From Streptomyces macrolidinus (GTDB lineage Bacteria; Actinomycetota; Actinomycetes; Streptomycetales; Streptomycetaceae): a stretch of DNA of 64,000 nt. The position numbers were made by a program, and so were the translations under genes. Under the pieces are notes generated by a model. It was not told the origin of the DNA. It did no database searches and worked only from the letters and a program-made list of their open reading frames with translations. Numbering within the stretch: the first letter of the stretch is position 1; every line of letters begins with the position of its first letter. The DNA is taken from contig NZ_JAMWMR010000024.1 of assembly GCF_023887685.1 (NCBI RefSeq), forward strand, positions 40,278 through 104,277. The letters run 5' to 3'. Below are positions 53,355-62,011 of the stretch, one piece after another.

Positions 53355-54383
53355 ATGGAAGAACCCGACGACAGCGGCAGCCTGAAGGCTGTCGGAGTGC
53401 CCCGGTTCGACGAGCGTGTGTACCGGACGCTGCTCGGTCATCGTGACGCGACCCCCGCCGAGTTGGGCAGAGAGTTGGGCTTGCCCGCGGACCGGGTGGA
53501 CCGCGCGCTCACCCGGCTGCGGCTCCAGGGACTGGTGAGCCGGTTGTCCGGACGGCGACGGCGCTACACCGCCATCGAGCCTGACGCGGCGGTGGAGGCG
53601 TTGGTACGTCATCGCACCACGCAGTTGGAAGCGGTGCGCACCACCGCGGTGGAACTGTCGTCGCTGTTCCACTCGGTCCAACGCGGGGACGGCCGGGGCG
53701 GCGCCGTGGAACTGCTGGAGGGACCCCAGTCGTTGGGCCGCTGGTTCGTCCGGCTCCAGCACCAGGTCCACGAGGAGATGCTGGTACTGGACCGGCCGCC
53801 GTACGTGCTGGCGCAGAGCAACCCGGTCGAGCCGGCCAGCCTGGCGGGCGGGGTGCGGTGGCGGGGGATCTACACCCCGGAAGCGCTGGAGGTTCCTGGC
53901 GCGATGGAGGAGGTCGAGAGGCTGGCGGGGTTCGGCGAGGAGAGCAGGGTGCTGCCGAACCTCCCGATGAAGCTGGCGATCGCCGACCGCCAGATGGCGC
54001 TGCTGCCGCTCAGCCTGGACCTGGACACCTCCCGCGCCCTGCTCGTCCGGGAGTCGACCCTGCTGAACGCGCTGATCGACCTCTTCGAGTGCTACTGGGA
54101 ACGGGCGCTGCCTCTCATACCCGGCGGGCAGCCCGCGACCGGTGGGCCCCACACGGCGGACGGCCCGGATGCCGACGACCCGGCGGCCGCTGACGGCCCG
54201 GACGAGGCGGACCGCGTCCTGGTCGCGCTCCTGGCCAGCGGAATGACCGACGCCGCGATCGCCCGCCGTCTGGGTCTGTCCACCCGCACCATGCGCCGCC
54301 GCACCCGCAGGCTGTTCGACGAACTGTCCGCGAGCAACCGCTTCCAGGCGGGAATCCAGGCGGCCCGCCGGGGTTGGCTGTAG
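53355..54383 (+). CDS. Transcriptional regulator with TrmB-type wHTH and LuxR-type HTH
   Basis: 342 residues. Residues about 20-75 are a TrmB-like winged helix (ERVYRTLLGHRDATPAELGRELGL and DRALTRLRLQGLVSRLSGR). The middle has a TrmB-type effector region. Residues about 285-335 form a LuxR-type HTH (LASGMTDAAIARRLGLSTRTMRRR). A Gly/Asp/Pro-rich linker separates them. GGGAGGGTGAC precedes the ATG. Regulators of this type are common beside secreted subtilases in Streptomyces, and the gene here is divergent from one. Confidence 0.85.
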   Translation: MEEPDDSGSLKAVGVPRFDERVYRTLLGHRDATPAELGRELGLPADRVDRALTRLRLQGLVSRLSGRRRRYTAIEPDAAVEALVRHRTTQLEAVRTTAVELSSLFHSVQRGDGRGGAVELLEGPQSLGRWFVRLQHQVHEEMLVLDRPPYVLAQSNPVEPASLAGGVRWRGIYTPEALEVPGAMEEVERLAGFGEESRVLPNLPMKLAIADRQMALLPLSLDLDTSRALLVRESTLLNALIDLFECYWERALPLIPGGQPATGGPHTADGPDADDPAAADGPDEADRVLVALLASGMTDAAIARRLGLSTRTMRRRTRRLFDELSASNRFQAGIQAARRGWL

Positions 54384-54437
54384 GTCAACGCCGTGCGGCG
54401 CTACGACGTCCGGGCGCGAGTCCGGGACGATTCCGCA

Positions 54438-55055
54438 TCAACGAGAAACGTCCTGGGCCGGTCGTCGTTGCACGGCGTCGGCGATGACCGCCGTCACGAG
54501 CTTGTTGACGGCTGACGTGGTGGGCGGGCCGGGGGCGCGGTCCGTGAAGAGGAGATGCCCGCCACCGACCAGGGAGAGGGTGAGTGAGTCGATGTCGGCG
54601 TCGGCCGCGATGCGGCCCCGTTCACGCTCGTCGGAGAGATACGCGGAGACCGCGGTCGTGGCCTGGGCGAGGATCGCGATGCCCCCTCCGGGTGTGGCTT
54701 GCCGCAGCCGTGCGCGCAGTTCGTCCCGGAACGTGATGAGCGGGATGATGGCCACCGGAATCGGTCCGAACAGGGTGGTCAGCGCGGTGGTGAGGTTGTC
54801 GGCCACCGTGCCGGTGCCGGCGGACTCGCGCAGCGCACTCGCCTGCGTCTCGAGCTGTGCGGCCCGGTCGAGCACGAGGGCGGTGAGGAAGGCGTCGAAG
54901 TCGGCGAAGTGCCGATGCAGGACGCCTTTGGCGCAGCCCGCCTCGTCGGTGACGGCCCGGCTGGTCAGTCCGTTCGGCCCGTCCCGCAGAAGCACGCGTT
55001 CGGCGGCGTCGAACAGTTGCTGCCGCGCGTCTCGAAGGTGTACCCCGGTCGGCAC
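54438..55055 (-). CDS. TetR-family transcriptional regulator
   Basis: 205 residues from a GTG. The HTH reads RDGPNGLTSRAVTDEAGCAKGVLHRHFADFDAFL in parts, a TetR N-terminus, and the rest is a helical ligand-binding domain. It is divergent from the methyltransferase gene and shares a perfect palindrome with it. The ligand is unknown. Confidence 0.9.
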   Translation of the reverse strand: MPTGVHLRDARQQLFDAAERVLLRDGPNGLTSRAVTDEAGCAKGVLHRHFADFDAFLTALVLDRAAQLETQASALRESAGTGTVADNLTTALTTLFGPIPVAIIPLITFRDELRARLRQATPGGGIAILAQATTAVSAYLSDERERGRIAADADIDSLTLSLVGGGHLLFTDRAPGPPTTSAVNKLVTAVIADAVQRRPAQDVSR

Positions 55056-55097
55056 TCGCAGATCCTCTCGTACGGTCGGCTCGTCGGCGCCCGTTGC

Positions 55098-55135
55098 CTA
55101 GTGGGCATGCGCCCACTAGGGTGGGCGCATGCCCA
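55098..55135. promoter_or_regulatory. Candidate TetR operator, paired palindromes over the methyltransferase start
   Basis: CTAGTGGGC (55098-55106) and GCCCACTAG (55111-55119) are perfect inverted arms around ATGC. TGGGCATGCGCCCA (55102-55115) occurs again in inverted order as TGGGCGCATGCCCA (55122-55135). The second copy contains the methyltransferase ATG at 55129. The first lies 43 bases before the TetR start. This is a good operator candidate for both genes. Confidence 0.75.
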
Positions 55136-55956
55136 TTTTACCGCGAGAACAACAGCAACTGCCCCCGACTGAGCCGCATTTGGCCCGGCGGACGGCGGAA
55201 TCGTTCGGCGTGGATGCCCGACGCTACGACCAGGCCCGGCCCGGCTACCCCGACGCACTGGTGGCGCGGATCGTCGCGGGGAGCCCCGGCCCTGACGTGC
55301 TCGATGTCGGCTGTGGCACCGGCATCGCGGCCCGCCAGTTCCAGGCCGCCGGGTGCACCGTGCTCGGCGTCGAGCCCGACGCGCGGATGGCCGACTTCGC
55401 GCGAGCTCGTGGCTTGGAAGTCGAGGTGGCGGCCTTCGAAGCCTGGCGGTCGGCCGACCGGACGTTCGACGCGGTCATCGCCGCGCAGTCGTGGCACTGG
55501 GTGGATCCGGTCGCGGGCACCGCGAAGGCGGCGCGTCTGCTGCGTCCGGGGGGACGGCTGGCGATCTTCGGGCACGTCTACGAGCCTCCCATCGAGGTGG
55601 CCGAACCGTTCGCCGCTGCCCTCCGGCGGGCGGCACCCGACTCCCCGCTCAGCAGCCAACCGCCCCGACGCCCGCTCGACCTCTACCAGGCGGCCTACGC
55701 GAAGTTCGGCGACAAGATCCGGGAGACCGAACAGTTCAAGGAACCCGAACAGTGGCGATTCGACTGGGAGCGGTCCTATACGCGCGACCAATGGCTGGAG
55801 TTGCTCCCCACCACCGGAGGCCTCACCCGACTCCATCCCGATCAACAGACCGAGATACTGGACGCGGTGGGACGCGCCATCGACTCCCTGGGCGGGCGCT
55901 TCACGATGAGCTACACCACCTTGGCCGCGACGGCCGTACGTACCGGCGTCTCCTGA
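55129..55956 (+). CDS. Class I SAM methyltransferase
   Basis: 275 residues from the ATG at 55129. Motif I is VLDVGCGTGIAARQFQAAG with VLGVEPDARMADFAR, and QSWHWVDPVAGTAKAARLLRPGG follows. The QSWHWVD wording is typical of SAM-dependent enzymes acting on small molecules. There is almost no space for a leader and no ribosome site before the ATG, so it may be translated from a leaderless message. Controlled probably by the adjacent TetR. Confidence 0.85.
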   Translation: MPILPREQQQLPPTEPHLARRTAESFGVDARRYDQARPGYPDALVARIVAGSPGPDVLDVGCGTGIAARQFQAAGCTVLGVEPDARMADFARARGLEVEVAAFEAWRSADRTFDAVIAAQSWHWVDPVAGTAKAARLLRPGGRLAIFGHVYEPPIEVAEPFAAALRRAAPDSPLSSQPPRRPLDLYQAAYAKFGDKIRETEQFKEPEQWRFDWERSYTRDQWLELLPTTGGLTRLHPDQQTEILDAVGRAIDSLGGRFTMSYTTLAATAVRTGVS

Positions 55957-56047
55957 GTCCGTCCCTCAAGTCGCCGACGCAGGAACCCGCGCAGCCGTCC
56001 GACGCCCTGCCGGACGTCGGGCGATGCGGATGCGTTCAGGCGGGATG

Positions 56048-56362
56048 TCACCGTTGGCGGTCCTGGAGCTGCCGACGGGCGGTCGACCAGACGATCTCGA
56101 ACTCATCGGCCGACAACCGCTCCGGGTCGTGCCCCTCCCACTCGGAGACGGGCGGTTCGGCGGTCAGGCCGTGGACACGCTCGTACGCGGCCGACTGCCC
56201 GCCCCTCCGGGCTTCTTGCCACTCGGCACGCGAGGCAGCGGCCAGGGCCTTGTCTCCGGGGCACTGAAGCTCGACCTGCCGGAGTACGTATCCATCGCCG
56301 TCGAGCTCGAAGTAGAACCAGACGGATTCCTCGTCCCAGAAGCAGCGAATCCAGCGCGTCAC
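56048..56362 (-). CDS. Hypothetical protein
   Basis: 104 residues, Trp/Glu-rich (WIRCFWDEESVWFYFELDGDGYV in parts). The start overlaps the end of the upstream hypothetical gene by four bases, so the two are coupled. No family is recognised; such small paired genes are often of a conserved Streptomyces type. Confidence 0.6.
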   Translation of the reverse strand: MTRWIRCFWDEESVWFYFELDGDGYVLRQVELQCPGDKALAAASRAEWQEARRGGQSAAYERVHGLTAEPPVSEWEGHDPERLSADEFEIVWSTARRQLQDRQR

Positions 56363-56703
56363 GGGTTCACGGCGTCGAAGGGCTCGTCGCGCCAGCGCCA
56401 GCCGGCGGTGCCGTCGTCATGGATGTGCAGCATGAACTCGGCGACCGGGCTGCCGTCGGGGAACGTCATGGTGAGCGCACTGCGGATCTGGGTATAGCAG
56501 GCGTCGGCCTGTTCCCAGTCCTCGTCATCAACGGCCCGCTCTTGCTCAGCGAAGAGGGGGCGGAACTCTTCGAAGCCATGGAGTGCCTCGACTTCGGCGT
56601 GGGTCCAGGGCATGTCCGCGCCGGTCACGGTCAGCTCGGCGATCTCCCGGTCGCCGTGGTGGAGCCTCCAGGTACGGCCGGTGGTCAGGTCCGGATCGGT
56701 CAT
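56359..56703 (-). CDS. Hypothetical protein
   Basis: 114 residues from the ATG at 56703. RTWRLHHGDREIAELTVTGADMPW and AEFMLHIHDDGTAGWRWRDEPF are the most structured parts. It is coupled with the downstream 104-residue gene. No family recognised. A much longer frame exists in front but has no start or coding character of its own. Confidence 0.65.
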   Translation of the reverse strand: MTDPDLTTGRTWRLHHGDREIAELTVTGADMPWTHAEVEALHGFEEFRPLFAEQERAVDDEDWEQADACYTQIRSALTMTFPDGSPVAEFMLHIHDDGTAGWRWRDEPFDAVNP

Positions 56704-56811
56704 GTCCCCATGATGGCGATCACCACTGACAGTCGGGGAACGAGGCCATGGCCCCGTACGCACCCGGCAGGCGGTAGATCGTGCACGGTACGGGCTCGAT
56801 ACGATCTCGCG

Positions 56812-57582
56812 GTGACCACTTCCAGCGCCCGCACCACAGTCTTCGACATCGACGGCACGCTCTGCTTCGACGGTAAGACGATCGACAGCCGGATCATCGC
56901 CGCCATCGAGACCTGCGAACGTGCCGGTCACCAGTTGGTCTTCGCCTCCGCCCGGCCGGTCCGCGACCTGCTGCCCGTTCTCGACGGGGCCTTCCCCACC
57001 GCCACGTTGATCGGCGGGAACGGAAGCCTCGTCTCCGTCGACGGCCAGGTGCGGGCGCGGGCCGCGTTCGAGGCGGGTGACCTCGGCAAGCTGCTGGTCG
57101 AGGCCGATCGGTTCCGGGCGGGCTACCTCGCCGACGGCCCTTGGGACTACGCCTACACCGGGCCGGCCGACCACCCGATCCTCGACCGCGTCGACCAAGG
57201 TTGCCTCGCCCGCCAGGTCGACCTCGCCGACCTCCCGGCCGTCGTGAAGTTCCTCGTGGTCGACGCGACCGACATGGCCGCCCTCGCCGAGGCGGGCCGC
57301 GTGCTCGGGATGACCGTCAACCACCACCTCGACGAGGCGATCATCGACTTCGCTCCGGGCACCACGAACAAGTGGGAGGCCCTGACCTCCCTGGGCATCG
57401 ACCAGTACAACGCCTTCGGCAACGACATCAACGACCTCGACCTGCTGCGCAACGCGCGGCACTCGGTCCGCGTCGGCACCCACCCCGGCCTGGACACCAT
57501 CGCCCGTGTCACCGTCGCCCCCGACCCGAGCGCCGTCGCCGCCGAGATCTCCAGGCTCGCCGCAGCGACAGCCTCGGCCTGA
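56812..57582 (+). CDS. HAD-superfamily hydrolase (Cof/IIB type)
   Basis: 256 residues from a GTG at 56812. The DxDGT motif VFDIDGTLCFD, the ASARPVRDL motif and the C-terminal AFGNDINDLDLLRNA are the HAD motifs I, II and IV of Cof-type sugar or nucleotide phosphatases. It likely removes phosphate from a small metabolite. It is divergent from the paired hypothetical genes. Confidence 0.88.
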   Translation: MTTSSARTTVFDIDGTLCFDGKTIDSRIIAAIETCERAGHQLVFASARPVRDLLPVLDGAFPTATLIGGNGSLVSVDGQVRARAAFEAGDLGKLLVEADRFRAGYLADGPWDYAYTGPADHPILDRVDQGCLARQVDLADLPAVVKFLVVDATDMAALAEAGRVLGMTVNHHLDEAIIDFAPGTTNKWEALTSLGIDQYNAFGNDINDLDLLRNARHSVRVGTHPGLDTIARVTVAPDPSAVAAEISRLAAATASA

Positions 57583-57638
57583 GACTCCTGTCTCCGGTCG
57601 GTCGCGAATCCACAGGAAGACGGTTGCGAGGGGGAGCA

Positions 57639-58163
57639 ATGAAGTGGCGTGCATTACGAGCGGTGGCCATGGTGGGCCTGTCAGGGCTGCTCGTCACGGG
57701 CTGCAGCGATTCCGAAGGTGCGCATCGCGCAGACCGGACCTCGGCCTCCCCTTCGCCGTCGAGCGAGCCGGTCTCAGCGAGGGCGCAGGCCGCCGAGAGT
57801 GTGAAGCTCACCCTTGAGGAGCGGATCTCGGCGGATGAACAGCGGTTCGGTTCGGGTGCGAACTCTCCCTGCTCGCCGTCGTCGCCTCAGATGCTCACCG
57901 CGAAGTGCAAGGCGGCAGCCGATGCCACATCCGACGCTGCGGGCCTCGCCTTGAGCGAGATCGATGGGCGCCAAGGATTCGCGACGCTCGACTCCGCTGC
58001 CCGCAAGATCCAAGCTGCTGTGCGTACCTACGAAACCCTGGGATGCGCCCAGGGGCCGACCCGAGCGGACACACGCGAGGCATGTCTGGATCCGGCTGCT
58101 GTGATCGCACAGGGGTTTGCGGACTTGCGGAGCGGGGCCAACTTGGGTCTTGCTGGTAAGTAG
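57639..58163 (+). CDS. Lipoprotein, unknown function
   Basis: 174 residues from the ATG at 57639, with GAGGGGGAG before it. The signal peptide ends VTGC (Cys22), a good lipobox. The mature part is Ser/Pro-rich for 25 residues and then helical with four Cys (SPCS, AKCK, LGCA, EACL) that could form two disulfides. It is expected to be anchored on the outer face of the membrane. No family recognised. Confidence 0.75.
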   Translation: MKWRALRAVAMVGLSGLLVTGCSDSEGAHRADRTSASPSPSSEPVSARAQAAESVKLTLEERISADEQRFGSGANSPCSPSSPQMLTAKCKAAADATSDAAGLALSEIDGRQGFATLDSAARKIQAAVRTYETLGCAQGPTRADTREACLDPAAVIAQGFADLRSGANLGLAGK

Positions 58164-58391
58164 CTCTGAAAAGAGGGCTGTTGACCGCCAGGTCGGCGGC
58201 GGTGACGCCCGCGGCGACCGCACACCGCATCCGTGCCCCACGCCCAGTCGGCCATGCGCGGCGACCCGGTGCAACGCGCGCTCCGGCCGTCGCCGTCAGG
58301 TGATGTGGATCACGGACAGAGCGTCGATGGCATGTGTACCGTCCACCGGGGCAGTCGGGCCCCGTGGCGCGTCGAAGGCAGGGGCGGGGGA

Positions 58392-59102
58392 GTGGGGCAG
58401 AGAGCCTACGGGCAGGTCATGCGAGCCATCGCCTGCGCGCTGATGGCGTGGCAGGTCTGGCTGGTGTGGCACATCGCCAGTCACGAGGCGTCCACCGTCC
58501 GCTGGACCTGCGAGGCGGCCGAAGGCTGCGCCAGCGATCAGTTCGCTGCCGGGGCCTCCTTCGTCGGAGCGGTCTGCGCCATCGTCCTCGGCCTGCTCTC
58601 CGCACGGTTCCTGCACCGTGCCACGCCCGGCGCGGTGGTCGCGCTCTGCGCCGTCGCCTGCGCTGCCGGCTGGTACGACGCGGTCGCGGACGGCCAGGTC
58701 GGGTACGACACCGTCACCGACTTCCCCCTCTTCTTCCCGATCGGCCGGTTCTCCGTCTCGGGGTGGCTCACCTTCCTCTGGTCCGTCGCGGCGACGGGCT
58801 GCCTCGCCGCGTGCTGGGGCGCGGCCGTGAGCCTGCGCCGCACCGCCGGGCTGCGCAGGCTCTCCCGCCGTTACGCCACGGCGGACGCGGTGCTGGAGGG
58901 CTGGCGGCCGGTGGGCCGCAAGCACGGCGAAGTCACGGTGGTCTTCGAGGACTTGACCGGGGTACGCCACGAGGTACCCGCCGTCGTGGAACGTGTCGCC
59001 CTCCGGCGTGACGTCCTCGCCGTGTACGACACCGACCGCCCCGACGATCCCGTACGCACCCGGGTCGCCGTACCCCGCCGAAAGCTGCTGCGCCTCTCAT
59101 GA
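58392..59102 (+). CDS. Membrane protein with C-terminal soluble domain
   Basis: 236 residues from a GTG at 58392 with GGGGGA before it, or 227 from the ATG at 58419. Hydrophobic helices lie at about 14-30, 57-75, 83-100 and 130-150. The last 80 residues are soluble (GEVTVVFEDLTGVRHEVPAVVERV and RTRVAVPRRKLL). The soluble part resembles DUF3592-type domains. The stop overlaps the start of the next gene (ATGA). Confidence 0.6.
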   Translation: MGQRAYGQVMRAIACALMAWQVWLVWHIASHEASTVRWTCEAAEGCASDQFAAGASFVGAVCAIVLGLLSARFLHRATPGAVVALCAVACAAGWYDAVADGQVGYDTVTDFPLFFPIGRFSVSGWLTFLWSVAATGCLAACWGAAVSLRRTAGLRRLSRRYATADAVLEGWRPVGRKHGEVTVVFEDLTGVRHEVPAVVERVALRRDVLAVYDTDRPDDPVRTRVAVPRRKLLRLS

Positions 59103-59737
59103 ACCGAAACCGCCCCATGGCCGCCGCCCGCAGGTTCTTCGGCAGCCCTGTCAGCCTGCTGTCCACCGCCGTCGCGGGACTCGCGTTCGCCGCGCTGGTC
59201 CAGGGCGCCACGCACGGCCCCCGCCGGCTGCTGCTGACGGGGTTGCCCGCGACGGCCCTGGCGCTGGCGGTGTTCGGCAAGGCGGGCGAGCCGTCCCGGT
59301 CGGACCTCATGGTCCCCGCGCTGCGCTCCGGCGGACCCCGCGCCTTCGCGCCCGCCGTGGTCCACTCCGTGAAGTCCGTGCACAAGGAGACCGGTCGGCC
59401 CGCCATCGACGGACGGGCGCCGGGCTCGGCGTTCGCCTTCGACCTGACCGTGGTGCCGGACGGCCGTCCCGCATACCGGATCCAGGTCCGTCACCCGCTC
59501 GATGTGCAGGGGCTGCTGCACCGGTCGAGGGCCGTCGTCGAGTACGACCCCGAGCACCCCTGGCGGGTCGTGATCCCCGACAACCCGCCGCGCGAGTGGC
59601 TGGCACGCGCGAGCAGCCTCACCCCGCCCGCCGAGGTGAAGCAGTACGCCACCGGGGTACCGGCCGGCCTGAAGACCCTCGTGGCGAGCGTGGTCTTCGC
59701 GGCCGTCCTGTTGGCGCTCGTGCGACTGCTGGGCTGA
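59099..59737 (+). CDS. Membrane protein, coupled to upstream membrane gene
   Basis: 212 residues. Hydrophobic helices at about 18-38 and 43-60, then a soluble beta domain (AFAFDLTVVPDGRPAYRIQVRHPLD in parts) and a last helix at about 190-210. Translational coupling to the upstream membrane protein suggests a complex. The soluble domain again has a DUF3592-like look. Function unknown. Confidence 0.6.
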   Translation: MNRNRPMAAARRFFGSPVSLLSTAVAGLAFAALVQGATHGPRRLLLTGLPATALALAVFGKAGEPSRSDLMVPALRSGGPRAFAPAVVHSVKSVHKETGRPAIDGRAPGSAFAFDLTVVPDGRPAYRIQVRHPLDVQGLLHRSRAVVEYDPEHPWRVVIPDNPPREWLARASSLTPPAEVKQYATGVPAGLKTLVASVVFAAVLLALVRLLG

Positions 59738-59761
59738 ACCCGCCGTCGAGGCCCCACTGCG

Positions 59762-60091
59762 ATGATTCCCCTGTGGACGGCCGTGCCTGCCCTGGCCTGC
59801 GGCAACGCCTTCATCCTCAAGCCGTCGGAGCGTGCCCGGTCGGTTCCGCTGCGGTTCGCCGAACTCTTCCTGGAGGCCGGTCTGCCACCCGGCATCCTGA
59901 ACGTCGTCAACGGCGCCCGCGAAGCCTTGGACGTCCTTCTCGAAGCCCCTCGCGTGGCGGCCCTCGGCTTCGTCGGCTCCACCCCCGTCGCCGCGCACGT
60001 CTACGCCACCGCCGCCGCCCACGGCAAGCGCGCCCAGTGCTTCGGCGGTGCCAAGAACCACATGAACGTGATGCCGGATGCCGATCTCGAT
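59762..60091 (+). pseudogene. Methylmalonate-semialdehyde dehydrogenase (mmsA-type) fragment
   Basis: The frame from the ATG at 59762 matches the middle of CoA-acylating aldehyde dehydrogenases: ACGNAFILKPSERARSVPLR, LAELFLEAGLPPGILNVVNG-type wording and VGSTPVAAHVYATAAAHGKR, then GGAKNHMNVMPDADLD. The N-terminal 140 and C-terminal 240 residues, including the catalytic Cys, are missing. It joins directly to acyl-CoA dehydrogenase sequence at about 60092. Confidence 0.65.
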
Positions 60092-60499
60092 CAGTCCCTC
60101 GGCGGCGCCCGCAGCGCGCTCGACCGCAGCCTGGCCCATCTCGCCGACCGCGAGCGTTCGGTCAACGCCCTCTCGACGCACAGGCGTTGCGCTTCCCTCT
60201 CGCCGACACGGCCACCGAACTCGCCGCCTCCCGCGCCCTGTTCCAGCAGGCCGCCCAGGCCCTCGACCGGGGTGATCCGCAGGCGCCGTACCTGTGCGCG
60301 GTGGCGAAGCGGTTCGCCACCGACACCGGGTACGCGGTGGTGGACCGCCGCGCTCCAACTGCACGGCGGCTATGGATACTTGAGCGAGTACGGCATCGAG
60401 AAGGTCGTCCGCGGCCTGCGGGTGCACCGGATCCTGGAAGGAACCAACGAGATCATGCGCGTCATCGTGGCCCGTGGACTGACGGAGGCGTTCGGATGA
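60092..60499 (+). pseudogene. Acyl-CoA dehydrogenase C-terminal fragment with two frameshifts
   Basis: LGGARSALDRSLAHLADRE follows the aldehyde dehydrogenase piece in frame. After about 60181 the match moves one frame (ALRFPLADTATELAASRALF and AVAKRFATDTGYAVVDR), and near 60352 it returns (ALQLHGGYGYLSEYGIEKVV, ILEGTNEIMRVIVARGL). The order and wording are those of isobutyryl-CoA-type dehydrogenases. The stop overlaps the following ATG, as in an operon. The N-terminal half is missing, so it is not functional. Confidence 0.7.
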
Positions 60500-61563
60500 G
60501 TGACGTCCTGTTCCACACAAGCGGCCACGCCGCCCACATCACCCTCCACCGCCCCAGGGCCCTGAACGCGCTCACCCACGAGATGGTGCTCCGCATCGAC
60601 GAGGCACTCACCGAGTGGGAGCACGACCCGGCCGTCGCCACCGTCGTCCTCACCGGCGCGGGGGAACGCGGCCTGTGCGCCGGTGGCGACATCCGCGCCA
60701 TCCACGACGATGCCCGGGACGGCGACGGCAGTGCCTCGGCCGCCTTCTGGCGCGACGAGTACCACCTCAACGCCCGTATCGCCCGCTATCCGAAGCCGTA
60801 CGTCGCCCTCATGGACGGCATCGTCATGGGCGGCGGAGTCGGTGTCTCCGCACACGGCAGCGTCCGGATCGTCACCGAGCGGTCCCGTATCGCGATGCCC
60901 GAGACCGGTATCGGCTTCGTCCCCGATGTCGGCGGCACCTACCTGCTCGCCCTCGCCCCCGGCGAGCTGGGCACCCACCTCGCCCTGACAGGCGCGTCGA
61001 TCGGCGCCTCGGACGCCCTGCTGTGCGGGCTCGCCGACCACCACATGCCCTCGGCCTCGCTGCGGCCCTTCGTCGACGACCTCGCCGAACTGCCCGTACG
61101 CGAGGCTCTCGCGCGCCATGTCCAGGACCCACCGGCGGGAGAGCAGGCCGGTCGGAGGGAGTGGATCGACACCTGCTTCGCCGCCGACACCGTGGAGGAG
61201 ATCGTCCAGCGCCTCCTCGACCAGGGCGACCTGGCCGCCAAGGAGACCGCCGAGACCCTGCTCACCAGGTCCCCGACGGCCCTCAAGGTCACCCTGGCGG
61301 CCATGCGCCGGGCCCGCCGAATCGGCCTCCTGGAGCGGGTCCTCGACCAGGAGTACCGCGTCTCCTGCGCGATGCTGACCACCCCGGACCTGGTGGAGGG
61401 CATCCGCGCCCAGGTCATCGACAAGGACCGCAACCCCGCCTGGTCACCCGCGACGCTCGCCGAGGTCACCGACGCGGACGTCCAGCGCTTCTTCGCGCCC
61501 CTCGGCGAGCGCGAACTCGGCCTCGCCGACGGATCCGACACCACCGAGGAGGCGGCCTGGTGA
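60496..61563 (+). CDS. Enoyl-CoA hydratase/3-hydroxyisobutyryl-CoA hydrolase family protein
   Basis: 355 residues. ITLHRPRALNALTHEMV and GAGERGLCAGGDIRAI give the crotonase oxyanion region, YVALMDGIVMGGGVGVSAHG the second oxyanion loop, and AMPETGIGFVPDVGGTYLL the catalytic Glu/Asp region. The length and GFVPDVGG wording match 3-hydroxyisobutyryl-CoA hydrolases of valine breakdown. It lies between broken fragments of other valine-catabolic genes and is itself complete. It is coupled at both ends (ATGA and GTGA overlaps), which preserves the old operon order. Confidence 0.82.
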   Translation: MSDVLFHTSGHAAHITLHRPRALNALTHEMVLRIDEALTEWEHDPAVATVVLTGAGERGLCAGGDIRAIHDDARDGDGSASAAFWRDEYHLNARIARYPKPYVALMDGIVMGGGVGVSAHGSVRIVTERSRIAMPETGIGFVPDVGGTYLLALAPGELGTHLALTGASIGASDALLCGLADHHMPSASLRPFVDDLAELPVREALARHVQDPPAGEQAGRREWIDTCFAADTVEEIVQRLLDQGDLAAKETAETLLTRSPTALKVTLAAMRRARRIGLLERVLDQEYRVSCAMLTTPDLVEGIRAQVIDKDRNPAWSPATLAEVTDADVQRFFAPLGERELGLADGSDTTEEAAW

Positions 61564-61763
61564 GCCGGACCGTCGCGTTCATCGGACTCGGACACACGGG
61601 CGGCCCGATGGCCACCAACCTCAGCAAGGCCGGTCACCGGATGCTCGGCCACGACCTCGTCCCCGCGGCCGTGGGCGAGTTCGCCGAGGCACGCCCGCTG
61701 CTGGAGGACATGGGCAAGAAGGCCGTGCACTGCGGGGGATCGGGCGCCGGGCAGGCCGCCAAG
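61560..61763 (+). pseudogene. 3-hydroxyisobutyrate dehydrogenase (mmsB-type) fragment
   Basis: From the GTG at 61560 the frame reads VAFIGLGHTGGPMATNLSKAGH (NAD motif), then PLLEDMGKKAVHCGGSGAGQAAK, which belongs about 75 residues further on in complete enzymes. An internal piece has been deleted, and after QAAK the homology ends. It is the next gene in the usual mmsA-ACAD-hydrolase-mmsB order. Confidence 0.65.
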
Positions 61764-61799
61764 TGGCCGCGCTGCACGCGGCCCTGCGCCACGCCATGA

Positions 61800-61880
61800 T
61801 CAGCCGCAGGGGCATCCACCCGAACCCGGACTACCCGGCCGGGCTCGCCTACCACCTCATGGGCTTCGACAGCGGGCGGT
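61800..61880 (+). pseudogene. Possible citrate synthase-like C-terminal fragment
   Basis: HPNPDYPAGLAYHLMGFD resembles the C-terminal region of citrate/methylcitrate synthases. It is only about 25 codons long and has no start. The rest of 61881-62011 holds no gene I can support. The identity is tentative. Confidence 0.35.
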
Positions 61881-62011
61881 ACCGGGCGCGGCGTAGCCTG
61901 CCGATCTCGACTGCCAGGGGCACCAGATGCGGGGGCCCCGTCGGTAGGGTGCTGGTGGGAAGGTCGTGCCGGGGCCGGGTGACCGGCCCGCGGTCGGGAG
62001 GGGAACATACG

